Shown here in pieces: positions 9,803 through 20,674 of a stretch of DNA of 64,000 nt (positions are counted from its first letter, which is position 1; each line of letters begins with the position of its first letter). The position numbers were made by a program, and so were the translations under genes. The notes under the pieces are model-generated. The model saw only the letters and a program-made list of their open reading frames with translations. It made no database searches and was not told the DNA's origin. Origin of the DNA: Ophiocordyceps camponoti-saundersi (nom. inval.) (lineage: Eukaryota > Ascomycota > Sordariomycetes > Hypocreales > Ophiocordycipitaceae). The DNA is taken from positions 62,001-126,000 of the forward strand of contig PDHQ01000085.1 of NCBI GenBank assembly GCA_003339415.1, read 5' to 3'.

Positions 9803-12007
9803 GACGGTTTGCCTTGACGCCTCTCTCTGGCTTGTTCGAAACACGTTGGTTAGATGGCTTTCTTAAGGGGGGGGGGATAGCTCTCTGAGAGTAGACGCTG
9901 AAGAAAGCTGTATGAAAAGGGAGAAAGGGCCAAGCTTTGAAGATTGTGCACCAAGTAGGACAAAGGAGAAAAGGGGAGGGGGGGAACGAGAGTGGTGATA
10001 TAGCGGCATGTACAGAAACACTGCCAAGTCGTGCCCGCCTACCTCTTTTAGACGCCGAAACTGCTTTGTACTACGAGAGCTCTTAACATGTGCGCTTGGA
10101 GCCTCCCCGAGGTGGAATTCGAGGCGGGGACGGGCACAGAGCCCAAGCGCGGGGGGGGGTCCGAGACAGAGTTGCTTGTCTTGACTGCCTACGGATACCT
10201 TCTTTCAACCTCCTCTCTCTCTCTCAACCAGTCTTTGTGCGTATCTTGAGTCAAGGCTCCATATTTCATTACAAGGTTTATCTCAAGAGCAAGGTGAATC
10301 TTCTCAAAGGGGGAGCCTTAGCTGCTACATAGCTGGTTAGGCAGCCAAGCCCAGGCGTGGGCAAGTTTGCTATGTAAAGGGGGAAAAAAAGACAGACTAC
10401 ATTGGCGGGCAGGAATCTACATACATACAATGGGATCTGCGGGACGTATCGGTAAGGGGAGAGAACTTGTCGAGACGTCTATGCAACACAGAACAGTTGC
10501 ATTTTCTCTGTTACACCAGTCCCCTCTCCCTTCCACCTCCGGTGTCGGAAAGGGACTCGCGTGACGTTGTCTGTGCGGTCCGTATGTGTGTAGGCCTAAA
10601 GCGGCGTTCTTAACTAGTATCGGCCGAGAGGATTCATTTCTTCCGTGACATGGTCCTCAGCATAGGAGGCTATAAGTTGGCATGACATGTCAAGTTACAA
10701 GTCTCCGACGGCTGTGATGGAGGCACGTAGCAATAAAGAAACAGTAGATCTCATCAAAGACAGTGACATATCACTTGAATCACTCAAGAGTAGGGCTCTC
10801 CTAGAGTAGAGTGGTTACACGTTATATCAAGGTATGCAAACTACCAAGAGGCAAAGACTCGCCACCAGGCGAATAGTGATGGGACTTGATCATCAATTGC
10901 CAAGATGCTCAGCGTCGTCGCCGGACCGTTTCACGAGATAGACACCGTAACCAAGGTTTTTTTTTTCCCCTTTTCCCCTTCTCTCTTCCCATAGACCTTC
11001 TCTCATCCCGTCGCTTTACGCTTCGCCACGTGGGTGAGGCTATAGAAAGCTTCGGTATGGTTGAGCGAGGCAGACGCCATGTTGTAGCAGGTCGTCGGTC
11101 GATACCCTTCAAGTCTTGACCATCTCCAGACGTTTACAGAAAAGTCAGTTGACAGCCAAGGTGTCCTTGTCAGTTATTCTCGGCTTGCAACCATTATTCG
11201 TAGTTTGATTGCCGAGTCAACTTCATATATAAACGGCTGCATTCAAAAGATCCCGGCTTAGACGAGGAGCAGCCATGTCTCGCTGCTACGTCGCCACGCT
11301 ATTGGGATACTGGGATGATGATAAAGCACGTCGATGGCAATCGGCCCTGTCTAGGTTGCACTGCCGATAATTGTTATTCCCTTGTCCCTACTGATATGGC
11401 TTCTCTTCTCCGCATTCTGCCTCATTCGAGATGGCTTCTGGAAACGACTCATGTCCGATACGATACGAAGCGGAGGAGTGTCTTTCCTCCTCGACCTTGA
11501 ACGTCTTCGTCCTTGAAAGCAACTATCCTGAGGTTCGACATTGCTGAAGCTGACTGAAGCACTCCTGAGTCGAGGAACAGATCACAGGTGAACCAATCTT
11601 CTCTGTTCATTCTCCGGCGACAGACCGAGGTCGAGATACGCGCCAACAACACCTCTGCGATGCTATATTCATCTGCATGCCCCCAAGTCCCCGAGTCTGG
11701 GGTTACCTCGAGCAATAGTGCCCAACGTTCGATAACTGCACATTCATTAACAACCCTGATAGTGCTTTAGATTGCAACATGACGAAAAAAAAATGATACC
11801 CATCGTTCATCTCGAAACCTGGGCGTCCGAAAATTATCACCATCTTGAAGCTGGCCTCTTCTCTTCGGCCAACAGCCTCGTAAACCTACCTTAAAATGAC
11901 TGCACTTGACCAAGACTTTTCCAGTCAGGATTCTCAAATCGTAAAACACCGGTCCTTGGCGGAAAGATAAAGACACACACACTCGTCAGTTAGCCGTGAT
12001 CACCAAC
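9803..12007. other. 2.2 kb intergenic region
   Basis: Upstream of the flavohemoglobin and of the Alt a 1-like gene. No convincing gene. It contains G and C homopolymer runs, short CT-rich stretches and one good TATA-like element near 11226. Confidence 0.5.
11226..11233 (+). promoter_or_regulatory. TATA-like element TATATAAA
   Basis: A consensus-like TATATAAA followed 42 bases later by an ATG opening a 31-codon frame at 11275-11370. No supported gene uses it directly; the next supported start is 12008. A chance match or the promoter of a short or non-coding transcript are both possible. Confidence 0.25.
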
Positions 12008-12573
12008 ATGCGCGTCCTCAGTATCGTCCAAGGCTTCCTCGTAGCCACGGCCACAGCGGCGACGTTGACAGAGCCCAGCGAGGGAATCACAATCACAGAC
12101 TTCAAATTCCAGATGACGTCGTCCGCTCACGGGTCAAACATCAACTACGTCGAGTTCTACCTCACGGGAGACGACGCCAAGAACATCAAGTGCATGAGTA
12201 CGGTGAACAAACTCAACAAGACGATTCCAACGGGAGGACTCTGCTCCAAGTCTCATTATGACTTTGTTCTCTGGCCGAGCTACGAGGGTAACCGGTATTT
12301 GTTAGAAGTCTTTCATAAGAAAGCCGGGTGAGATGCCCCCCCCTTTATCTTGGGGGTCTTTTTTTTTCCCTCGTCGAAACGGAGTCCCCTTTTAGACATA
12401 AGATGCTTCGGTACCGGACATGGCTGACTTGGAGGAATTTTCTTTTTTCACCCGCTAGATCCGTCCTCACCGGAAACACGAGGCCTTTGACCCACTGCGC
12501 AGCCGAGTCCAGTACCGACTTCCTCTGTCTTCAGGGCGCGCCCATCGTCTTCTCTCTTCGGAAACCATTGTGA
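12008..12573 (+). CDS. Small secreted protein of the Alt a 1-like (AA1-like) type
   Basis: Two exons, 12008-12327 and 12459-12573, joined in frame (a G-donor GTGAGA and acceptor CGCTAG) to give 144 residues. The N-terminus is a signal peptide (MRVLSIVQGFLVATATAA). The mature part has the AA1-like pattern: a beta strand start ITITDFKFQM, a conserved FYLTGDDAKNIKC segment, and four cysteines in all (KCMS, LCSK, HCAA, LCLQ) suited to two disulfides. Family members are secreted beta-barrel proteins of plant- and other host-associated fungi, including an allergen and elicitor-like proteins; a host-facing role here is inference. The start at 12008 was preferred over an in-frame GTG 12 bases upstream. 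Confidence 0.75.
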
Positions 12574-15026
12574 TGGAAGGCTGTTACTCTTCCGCTCCTC
12601 TAGCTGGTAAAAACGCAGTGCATTGAGTAGCAGCTGTCGAGATTTCACCTGTATGGAACTAATGTGTGAGTCTAGTTGAAGTGTATGCAGGCCGCATATA
12701 TGGCTATCCTTGCGACGGGTTTAGACTTCGAAACTTGTCCAAAGCTATTAATACGAAAGTCACTATTAGTGTATCTTAATGGTCTACTTTATAGAGTGTG
12801 CAACAAGTTCATTTGCTATTCAGCTGTAAAGATGCAAGGAATCTATGTCAGGCTCTAAGAAAGGGGGGGGGGGTGCGTTGAAGGAGTGAAAGGAGCCTTT
12901 TCAACCCTCCCCCTTTATCTAGGAACCCCTCTCGTTTGCGTTCAAGTTCTCAGCCGTTGATGGATAGTTCTTCAATATCGCCCTTTTCTCTTCCCTTTCT
13001 TGGCTTTCGTCCCAAGAGTTCCAAGAATGTTCTTGTATTTCCGCATGCCATACACAGACGTGTCTACGAAGAGTTAGTAAAATCCGTAGACTAGCAAGGT
13101 GGTAAGCCCAGAAACGAGGACATGGATAACAAGTTAACAAGGGGAAAAAGTCTAGGCAAATCTTGGTCATGTTCCTTCATGCAAGTCAGCAGTAAGGGAG
13201 GGAGGAGGGAAGAGGAGGGCGGCAACTACTTGTACTCAAAAACACAATACTTGACAGAACGCAACTCGACCAAATCGATAATCGCCATTATGATTACGGG
13301 GTAAATGCAACGGGCCGGTCCACAAGAGCAGCGTCCGTTCATTATTCGTCTGGCTAGCATCTTCGCCTTACACCTCGGCCTTGCATGGAAATTCGGAAGT
13401 GCTGGACTGAAACTAAAGAAAAGCCACGCCTTCGAAATCTCCAATCATCATTTTCTTTCCGCCGTCCCGGAATCGCTTTTCCTCATGGCCTTTTTTTTTT
13501 CCCTCCCTATCGTCTATGGCAACCTCTTGGAACTTTTCCAAGTCTTTGTGGCGTCGATGCCAAGTGGACAAGCTGAGTCTCTGTTAGATTACATTGACCT
13601 TGTTCAACAGACTGCAGTCAGCTCGTCAACGGAGATGCTGAAAGTTACTAGCCTACCTGTCGAAACTGCTTACTTCTCTGCGGAGTGTCCTTGAAGCCAT
13701 TGGGAGACGATAGAGGAATAGTGCTGCTTTGACCGCAGAGCTAGTGGTTGTGGCAGGCTACCGTGTATCGAGTTAGTTGACTAAAAAAACCCAAAAGTGA
13801 ATTCGACAACCGTCGTTGTACGAGGGTTATTTCTCCATGATTTCTCTTCCTTGTTTTGATTCGTTCCCTTCTTACCCCTTGTAACTTTCTTCTATACTTG
13901 GGTGGTTTACGAACAGTTTACGATGCATCTAACACAACCCCAGGCTCTCGGTGTTTAAAGCACTAACTACCTATAACTAGATACACTTTGTTGGATGTCT
14001 GGGTGGGTTGCGTAGCATTAACCCCCCTTCCCCCTGATCGGCCTCCCCTCCTATGATGCGACCTCTACACCCCATTCACTAAACATGAAGCTCAAGGGCT
14101 AGAAGCTGAAATTGCAGTTCAATAATCGAGCTAGACTCCTACCAGGATAGCTAGGAGTCATCGCCAAGAGCGGGCTGAAAGAGATCCCCGGAGCATCAGG
14201 ACGATCGTGGAAAGGATGGGGAGTGTCTCGGCATCTTCGGTATACTACCTTGTAACCTATCCGCCACGGCAGTGCGAAGAGGAGAAGAAGAACGGGCGAC
14301 GTTTGCTACCAGAGAAAAAAAAGAGGGAAATCAATCTTTGACACGAGAACCTTGGAGAAAACCTTGTTCCTTTGACCTGCATTTCCCACCTATTCTGAGC
14401 GTATTACTCCGTATCCTCCACCTTGGGAAGACTAATTCCGTCCCCTCTAGACTTTAAGTGTCTATTGTTCCAGAAAGTAAGCAGGCTAATCATGTACGTT
14501 ACATCACTTGACCTTGTTTAACCTTGGGAAAGAGGGAATGCCAAGCTCCGAGATGGTTGCTCTTCAAAGGGCGAAAAACAGTCTCCTCTTGACGCATTAA
14601 CCTTGATACCCGTCTCTCCCGGTTTGGACAGTTTCCATTGACCTTCTTGTCAGGAGGGCAAGGGTGTATGGGTCGTAAAACGTCCAAGTTGCCGGAGAGT
14701 CGTCACGTTTATAACACTGCCCGAAATGGGCCTCGACCGTTGGGCAGTGTTGTCGACTGCGTTGTCGTCCATAAAGACCCGGCAACTTCCTTCTCCAAAG
14801 CCTCTAGTCTGGCCATCGAGGCATCGAAGACTTCGACTCCTTCCCTTGCCAAACGCTTTGTGGCCTTGTGCTCTAGTGTTGCCAGGGACCCTTTACCATT
14901 GAAGGAAAGACGTTCGTCTCAAGAAAAGAGTCAGCCATTGTTTTGAAACTCTGTAAGTGATTTCTATGTCTTGGATCTGTTGAAGTCGCTAACGGCCTGT
15001 AGCCGGCACCATCTCACCTGTATACC
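12574..15026. other. 2.45 kb intergenic region upstream of the NOS gene
   Basis: No supported gene. Open frames at about 13305-13694 and 14638-14946 have no signal, motif or splice structure that I can defend. The segment next to 15027 must carry the promoter of the nitric oxide synthase gene. Confidence 0.5.
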
Positions 15027-18000
15027 ATGCCTTTCACCAAACCTGCTCCCGAGGAAGAATTCAGAAGGATCAAATGCCACTACTCTCAACTCTCCTCTAC
15101 AGGATGCACCCGCTCTTTCTGTCAGGGCGGCCGAATGGTCCACACGGACGAGCAAAAGGTCGGCGATGAACGGACGTTGGAAGTCGTCGAGGCGGAAGCC
15201 ATCGATTTTCTACGTCAGCTTCGCAGAGACGGCATCATCAAAAGCGATGAAGCTCTTCAGAAGAGAAGCTCTGCTGTTCTGACCGAGATTCGTCGTACCT
15301 CTGTTTCCGCTGTGGCGGCTGGGATATGGACCCCGACGGCGGAGGAGTTGGAGCATGGTCTTCGGCTTTCGTGGAAGCACGCGAGGAAGTGCATCATGAG
15401 AAGCGAGCATAGCTATCTCAAGTATGTCTGACTGATCTCTATTACCGATGAATAAGGCAGATGACTTATAAATACACTGCTAGGTTGCATGACTTCCGAG
15501 ACGTTACTACGAGTGAGGAGATGGGGCAGGTCCTTATCAAGGGCATGGCTGATGCCTTTAACGGCGGAGATATTCAGCCGAGCGGTAAGTCGATGTCCTC
15601 CCCTATCGAAGCTGAAGCCTAGCAGAGGATATATATACTCATACTTGAGCCTATAGTCTTCGTCTTCCCGCCAAAGATGCCCAATCGTCCCGGCCCCATG
15701 ATTTGGAACCAGCAATTCCTATCGTTCGCAGGCTATAGCCAACCAGACGGTACAGTCCTTGGAGATCCAGCAACTGTCAGCCTGACCAAGGCTATCATTG
15801 CTCTTGGCTGGAAGCCCCCTGCTATGCCCACCCGCTGGGACCTACTGCCCCTCGTCACCATGGCAGATGGGGATGAGCCCTTCATCACACATATACCCGA
15901 GGACCTCTTCCCTCTCGTCCACATCCATCACCCCAAGCATGAGCTCGCCTTCAACAAGCTGGGACTCCGTTGGGTGCCGGCACCGGCGCTGTCACAGCAG
16001 GCGTTTGACATTGGCGGCGTGCAATATTCGGCCACGCCTTTCATCGGCTGGTTCATGGATGCCGAGATTGGAGTCCGCGATCTCGCCGATACCTTCCGCT
16101 ATAATGTTCTGCCGGAGGTCGCGTCCGCACTCGGTCTCTTGGAGCACGACATCGAAGAGCTTCCGCAGTGGGAACGGTTGGCCGTCCTTTCTCGTGCCCA
16201 GACGGAGCTCAACTACGCCGTTTACTGGTCCTTCCTGAAGGCCGGCGTCCGGATGAGCGATAGCATGTCTGCCAGTGCTATATGGACTAATTACGACGAA
16301 CAGCACTTGAAGGAGAACGGCTTCCGTCTTCCTGCTGACCCGTATTGGCTGGCACCACCACAAGGGAGTATCATTCCCGTATGGCATCGTGGCGGTGCTC
16401 CCAACTACCAGCCTAAACCCATGATCTGTCGCCTCAAGGAGAACCCTGTCAAGGTCTGGAAGAGGCTCAAGGGTCTTATTCCGAGCGCCGATGGCGTCGA
16501 CGGAGCTCACGAAGCCATCTCCAGATGCCCCTTTGCTAGAGAGAAGCTGGCTTCTCAAGCTGCACTGACAGCAAGGTCCGACCCGCTCATCCGCGTCTTC
16601 TACTGCAGTTCCGGCACAACTGCTCCACGGCTGGCCATCAAGCTAGAGAAACGACTGAGAATCATCATCAAAGGACAAGACAGCGGCTATCAGTCCGTCA
16701 CTCCGGCGGCGCCGCTAAACGACTTTCAACTCGATGCCGTTCGCGCCGGAGACCTGGTCTGTATCATCGCCAGCTGCGCCGGACGCGGCGACGTACCATC
16801 CAACGGAGAAGCCTTGCTACGGATGTGCAAGTCTACAGATGCCGCAGCGAGCGGCGCTTCCTTTTGTATCTTCGGAAACGGAAACTCCTCTTACGGGGTC
16901 AACTTCAACGGGGCGGCGACCAAGCTCGAAAGCGCCTTGCAGAAAGCCGGACTTTCCACCTCTCTTCCTTTGTTCCAAGCCGATACCCTCAAAGAAGATC
17001 CGCCATGGAGACAATTCGATAGCTGGCTTTCGCTCGTAGAGGCCAGGTATTGGGGGAACTCTAAACACATCGATGCCATCCCCCGTGGCAAGTTGGCAGA
17101 GCCGAGGGATAACTCTACGGAACTGCTGCTACCTCAGCTCTCGCCAGCGGCAGTCGTCTCTATATACACACCTCAAGGTGGCAATATGACGCTATTAGCT
17201 TTGGATGTCGGCCGACTTGAGTATGGCCATATGAGCCATGTCGACATCTTTATGCCTCTCAACGAAAAGGAGATAGACGACCTTCTCCTCATGGCTTCTC
17301 TCACCGGAGACGAGTTGCTGACGTTCGAGACTGGTCAGCAGATTACCACGAGGAAACTTTTATCCCTCGTTGATCCGGACAAGCCCTTCGCAAACCTGAG
17401 GTGGGCTACCGGTCTTGGTCTCCAGCTTACTGCCAGGGACCGAGACGAACTCTTGTCCTTGCCCATCAAGAAATCGCTCATAAGGCGGCTGCCCATCGGC
17501 TGGCAATGCAACGCCGAGCCGGAGACACTCTCTGACTTTATGATGTCGTTGCCAATCAGACGGTCGAGGACGTTTTCCACCGCTTCCTCGCAACTCTACT
17601 GGAGCACGCAGAACATGGGCAACGTACTGGAACTTACCCTCAAGAGACACTGTGGAGGATTGATCACGGACAAGTTCGTATCGCAAGCGAGGAGAGGCGA
17701 TCGACTATTTGTCCGTGTCCGTCACGGTCCAGGAGCTCATCTCGTCAACGATGAGAAGCCTCTAGTGGCCTTTACAATCGGGTCCGGCATCGCGCCACTT
17801 CGAGGTCTGCTACAGGCGCGATCTTCCATCGCATCCGAGTCCATGACGGAACAAGTCGGGAATCCAGTCTCTCTATTCCTCGGCTTCAAACCAGGTGACA
17901 GCGACATCATCAACGAGGCGACGAGCGAGGCCACGGAGCTGGGTCTGGTAGACATCCTTCGTCAGACGCCCAGCAACGCGGCGAGAGAGAGGGCGCAGGA

Positions 18001-18193
18001 CAAGGTCTTTGCTCACTCTGCTGAGATTGTGCGCAAGATTCGGGACGAGGGTGCCAACGTCTTCGTCTGCGCTTCTAAGGAGGCGGCTGACGACTTTGCG
18101 AAGAACATCGAGGCCATTCTCGGCGTTCGTTCTATCAGGCAAGCTCTCGGTGATCGGTGGATCGAAGAGGTTTACGTCTACACCGAAGGATGA
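15027..18193 (+). CDS. Nitric oxide synthase with fused diflavin reductase
   Basis: Three exons (15027-15421, 15484-15584, 15657-18193) join in frame to 1010 residues. NOS makes NO and citrulline from arginine, O2 and NADPH. The oxygenase domain (about 1-420) has a C-x4-C zinc motif (Cys27, Cys32 in GCTRSFC), the heme thiolate Cys122 with Trp116 six residues before it (SWKHARKC), the RIWN-like MIWNQQF and AGYSQPDG segments, the substrate Glu302 in GWFMDAEIG, and Trp396 near the pterin site. A basic linker (NPVKVWKRLKGL, about 428-440) leads to an FMN domain (IRVFYCSSGTT, 477 on), an FAD domain with RTFS (803-806) and an NADPH site GSGIAPLR (874-881). The flavodoxin autoinhibitory insert of constitutive animal NOS is not seen. 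Odd: the residue after Cys-Ile is Met, where animal enzymes have Gly; the GD of the FAD-domain GDH motif is missing. The domain order and heme-site residues exclude a plain P450 or sulfite reductase. Confidence 0.9.
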
Positions 18194-19096
18194 TTCTTGA
18201 CTTTGGTGAGATGCTTTGGGAGTGTGTAGTTTGTGGAAATACCCTGTCGCTTTTTGTAATACCCCTGACATGAGGGTAAATCATGATATCTAACTCTTAC
18301 GAACTGTCTCTTCAGCATAGCTTTCAGGACGTGGTTATGAGGAGTTTGGACTTGGTTGGTTTATGAATAACAAATCACATCATCACATATCATATGTCTT
18401 TGGCAGTGTTTCACCGCATGGCTGTGGCTAGAAGTTGTTGATCCCCTTTGTGTTGGCCTCTTGATGATTGGTAGAGCAGAAATTGAAGTTGATGGCATGA
18501 ACGGATCGGTTTCAACCTCCCTTGTCGACTGTAGAACTGTCAACTACCTAGGCAAGTAAAGTCGCCAAGTCTGCGCGTGTCCACTTCATCTATCGAAGTC
18601 CGTGATAACCGTCCAACCCCATATGCACTACGGGCCCCATTCACCTCGCATCAATGTGCAAGATAGGGGTGTTCCCATTGACGCCGTGGTTAGGTTTCCT
18701 GAGAGTTTAAACTGCCATGCCGACCATTTGCCTCGATCACTTGTGTGTATCCTCCGTGGTTATGCGGGTGTCGTGTCAACTCGGGCTAGAATGAGGTATA
18801 AGCCCAGCAGCTGTGAGGATAGAGTATCGTACCGCATCCGATATGCTCATGGTTTTGCTATGCCAAGCATCTATACGTCAGTACGAGCCAGGTATAGTAA
18901 TGTCCGAAACAATAGACGTGGAGACATATACATACCCGAAAGGCTCGACTCCAACATCTTGTCTGGAGCTGACAGTCCAAGGGTGAGTTACACTGCTATT
19001 CGGTCAGCAGTTTGAGAATACGAGAGACCGAGCAACTTACAGTGACATCTTTCGCACACCAGTCCCATTCTGTGTCCGATTGCTGTAACTTGTCCA
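18194..19096. other. Intergenic between NOS and orphan gene (convergent)
   Basis: About 900 bases between two convergent 3' ends. A GTG-started open frame at 18602-19015 has no family resemblance. Nothing supported. Confidence 0.5.
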
Positions 19097-20674
19097 TCAG
19101 TATAAGTCTGTCACCTTGAGAGGAACAAGAGCGCTCACAAAGTACTTGATGGCCCTCAACAAGGGGTGATTGTGGTTGATTCCAACCCTGGTCTCTCCCG
19201 TCCCGAGGCCAATAAGCTGTCTGATGATGGGAAACTTGGTAGGGAAACCCTGCCAGAGGTCAACCCATTCCTTGGTACTAAGTCCCTGACCGGAAATGAG
19301 CCTGCCCCATGCCTCGATTCCTCGTCCGGCCTCTGAATTCGGATTATACCTGACCTGAGTCTTACCGGTGATGATGCCACAAGCCGTCTTCAAAGCCAGG
19401 TCCGAAACGACGGGCGCCACGACGGCGCCGACCGTACCGACCGCACCGGCACCGGCGAAGATGGCTCCGCTAACCTCCTTGGCTCCCCCGGCGAGGAGAA
19501 TCTTGGCAGCCGGTCCTCCGACGAGGACACGGCCGTTTTCTATGCCGAGGAGAGCCGCGGCGCCGGTCGCCCCATGAGTGCCTCCTATGACGGCGCCGGG
19601 AATTCTCGTGCCGGTGATGGTGAGATCCTGGTGGTTGATGGCCGTCAAGATTAGGCATATCTCTTTCATCGGTTCGAGTCTTTCGTTGAAATCTTTCTCG
19701 ACGATCCATGCCAGTGTGAAGCCGTCGCCGCGGGCTTCGAGTACGGGAAGGGCTTCAGACTGGGGATTTGGCAAGATTTTGACTGATGATTCGTTGGCCA
19801 TGTATGGAGGCAGCGTGTGCCATGATCTTCGAGCCACTTCCTGACTCTCTGCCCTGTCACTGGATGGCGGCCGTCCGAGAAGGTGGTCAAAACTTAGATT
19901 CGACGTCATCTCCCCGAGACAGTCGCCAGGGCATTTCGTCCGGCATGATGGGCATTCGCTCGAGCAACGGTAACTCGGAGAATCATCTTCTTGTTCTTCT
20001 GGCTTGCCTTGATAGTCTCTCCGGTTCGAACCGTCTAACCAGCCTGGCCAGATCACAGTACGATTCTCCCCCACGACCCAAGTGCATGGTTCACCATCGC
20101 TTAAACGGCGGATTCCCACCGACGAGTCCTTTGATATGTCGACATTTCTCAAACCTGTTAGGGCTCCTAACCCATTGTTGGTTGGGCCACCATCGACTGG
20201 CGCCGGGTCAAGAGTGAAGTTGTTGCAAAGCATGACGCCCAGGTTCCCCGTGAAACTCACCCCATACTCGGTTCCATTAACGGTTAGAGACCCTATACAA
20301 ACTCCCTCATCGCCGCAGTCACCATCCGACTCTGGCGTCTGCTTGTATCTGGAGCCGGGCTGAACTTCATCGATATATTCCCAGTAACTCTCGTTCACGC
20401 CGCGCTGGCCATACCTAACAACATAACCGGCGTTTTCGGCGACACGCAGACGACTAAACGTCGCCATCTTCCCGCCATCATCACCATCAAACACCCAAGC
20501 CGGCGGAACAGTCGCGCCGTTGCAGACCAGACCTCCAAGGGTCCCAGTTACGGTGACTCCTCTCAGAAATCCGTTGGTCTCGAGCATTGCCGGGCATGAT
20601 GCGGCCGAGACGTCGTTTAAGAGAATCCCGAGGTTGAGCCTGTTGACGAAATTGATGCCTGTGGAGTTCCACAT
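19097..20674 (-). CDS. Orphan protein with duplicated N-terminal unit and Gly/Ala-rich hydrophobic region
   Basis: An open frame of 525 residues that I do not recognise. The N-terminal 200 residues contain a duplicated unit: compare GVTVTGTLGGLVCNGATVPPA with GVSFTGNLGVMLCNNFTLDPA, each after a short stretch with a cysteine. Next comes a cysteine-rich patch (RCSSECPSCRTKCPGDC, about 235-255). Residues about 360-430 are rich in Gly and Ala and strongly hydrophobic, resembling a membrane-inserting or buried helical region, followed by a soluble tail. No signal peptide is present at the ATG at 20674, but a short hydrophobic frame (LAYNLMLLLALHV) lies just upstream on the same strand, ending near 20752, and could be a signal exon; I could not find a junction that fits the frame. 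Function unknown. Confidence 0.5.
   Translation of the reverse strand: MWNSTGINFVNRLNLGILLNDVSAASCPAMLETNGFLRGVTVTGTLGGLVCNGATVPPAWVFDGDDGGKMATFSRLRVAENAGYVVRYGQRGVNESYWEYIDEVQPGSRYKQTPESDGDCGDEGVCIGSLTVNGTEYGVSFTGNLGVMLCNNFTLDPAPVDGGPTNNGLGALTGLRNVDISKDSSVGIRRLSDGEPCTWVVGENRTVIWPGWLDGSNRRDYQGKPEEQEDDSPSYRCSSECPSCRTKCPGDCLGEMTSNLSFDHLLGRPPSSDRAESQEVARRSWHTLPPYMANESSVKILPNPQSEALPVLEARGDGFTLAWIVEKDFNERLEPMKEICLILTAINHQDLTITGTRIPGAVIGGTHGATGAAALLGIENGRVLVGGPAAKILLAGGAKEVSGAIFAGAGAVGTVGAVVAPVVSDLALKTACGIITGKTQVRYNPNSEAGRGIEAWGRLISGQGLSTKEWVDLWQGFPTKFPIIRQLIGLGTGETRVGINHNHPLLRAIKYFVSALVPLKVTDLY

Noticed and set aside
18752..18759. CTCCGTGG, a match to the NirA consensus near the NOS 3' end
   Set aside because: Several matches to so short a motif are expected by chance in 64 kb, and it is not in a promoter position.
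18602..19015. 137-codon frame between NOS and the orphan gene
   Set aside because: Begins at GTG, has no recognisable domain and lies in a convergent intergenic region.
20025..20050. TTCGAA-type sequence resembling a tRNA T-loop
   Set aside because: No acceptor, D-arm or anticodon arm can be formed around it; it lies within the orphan gene.
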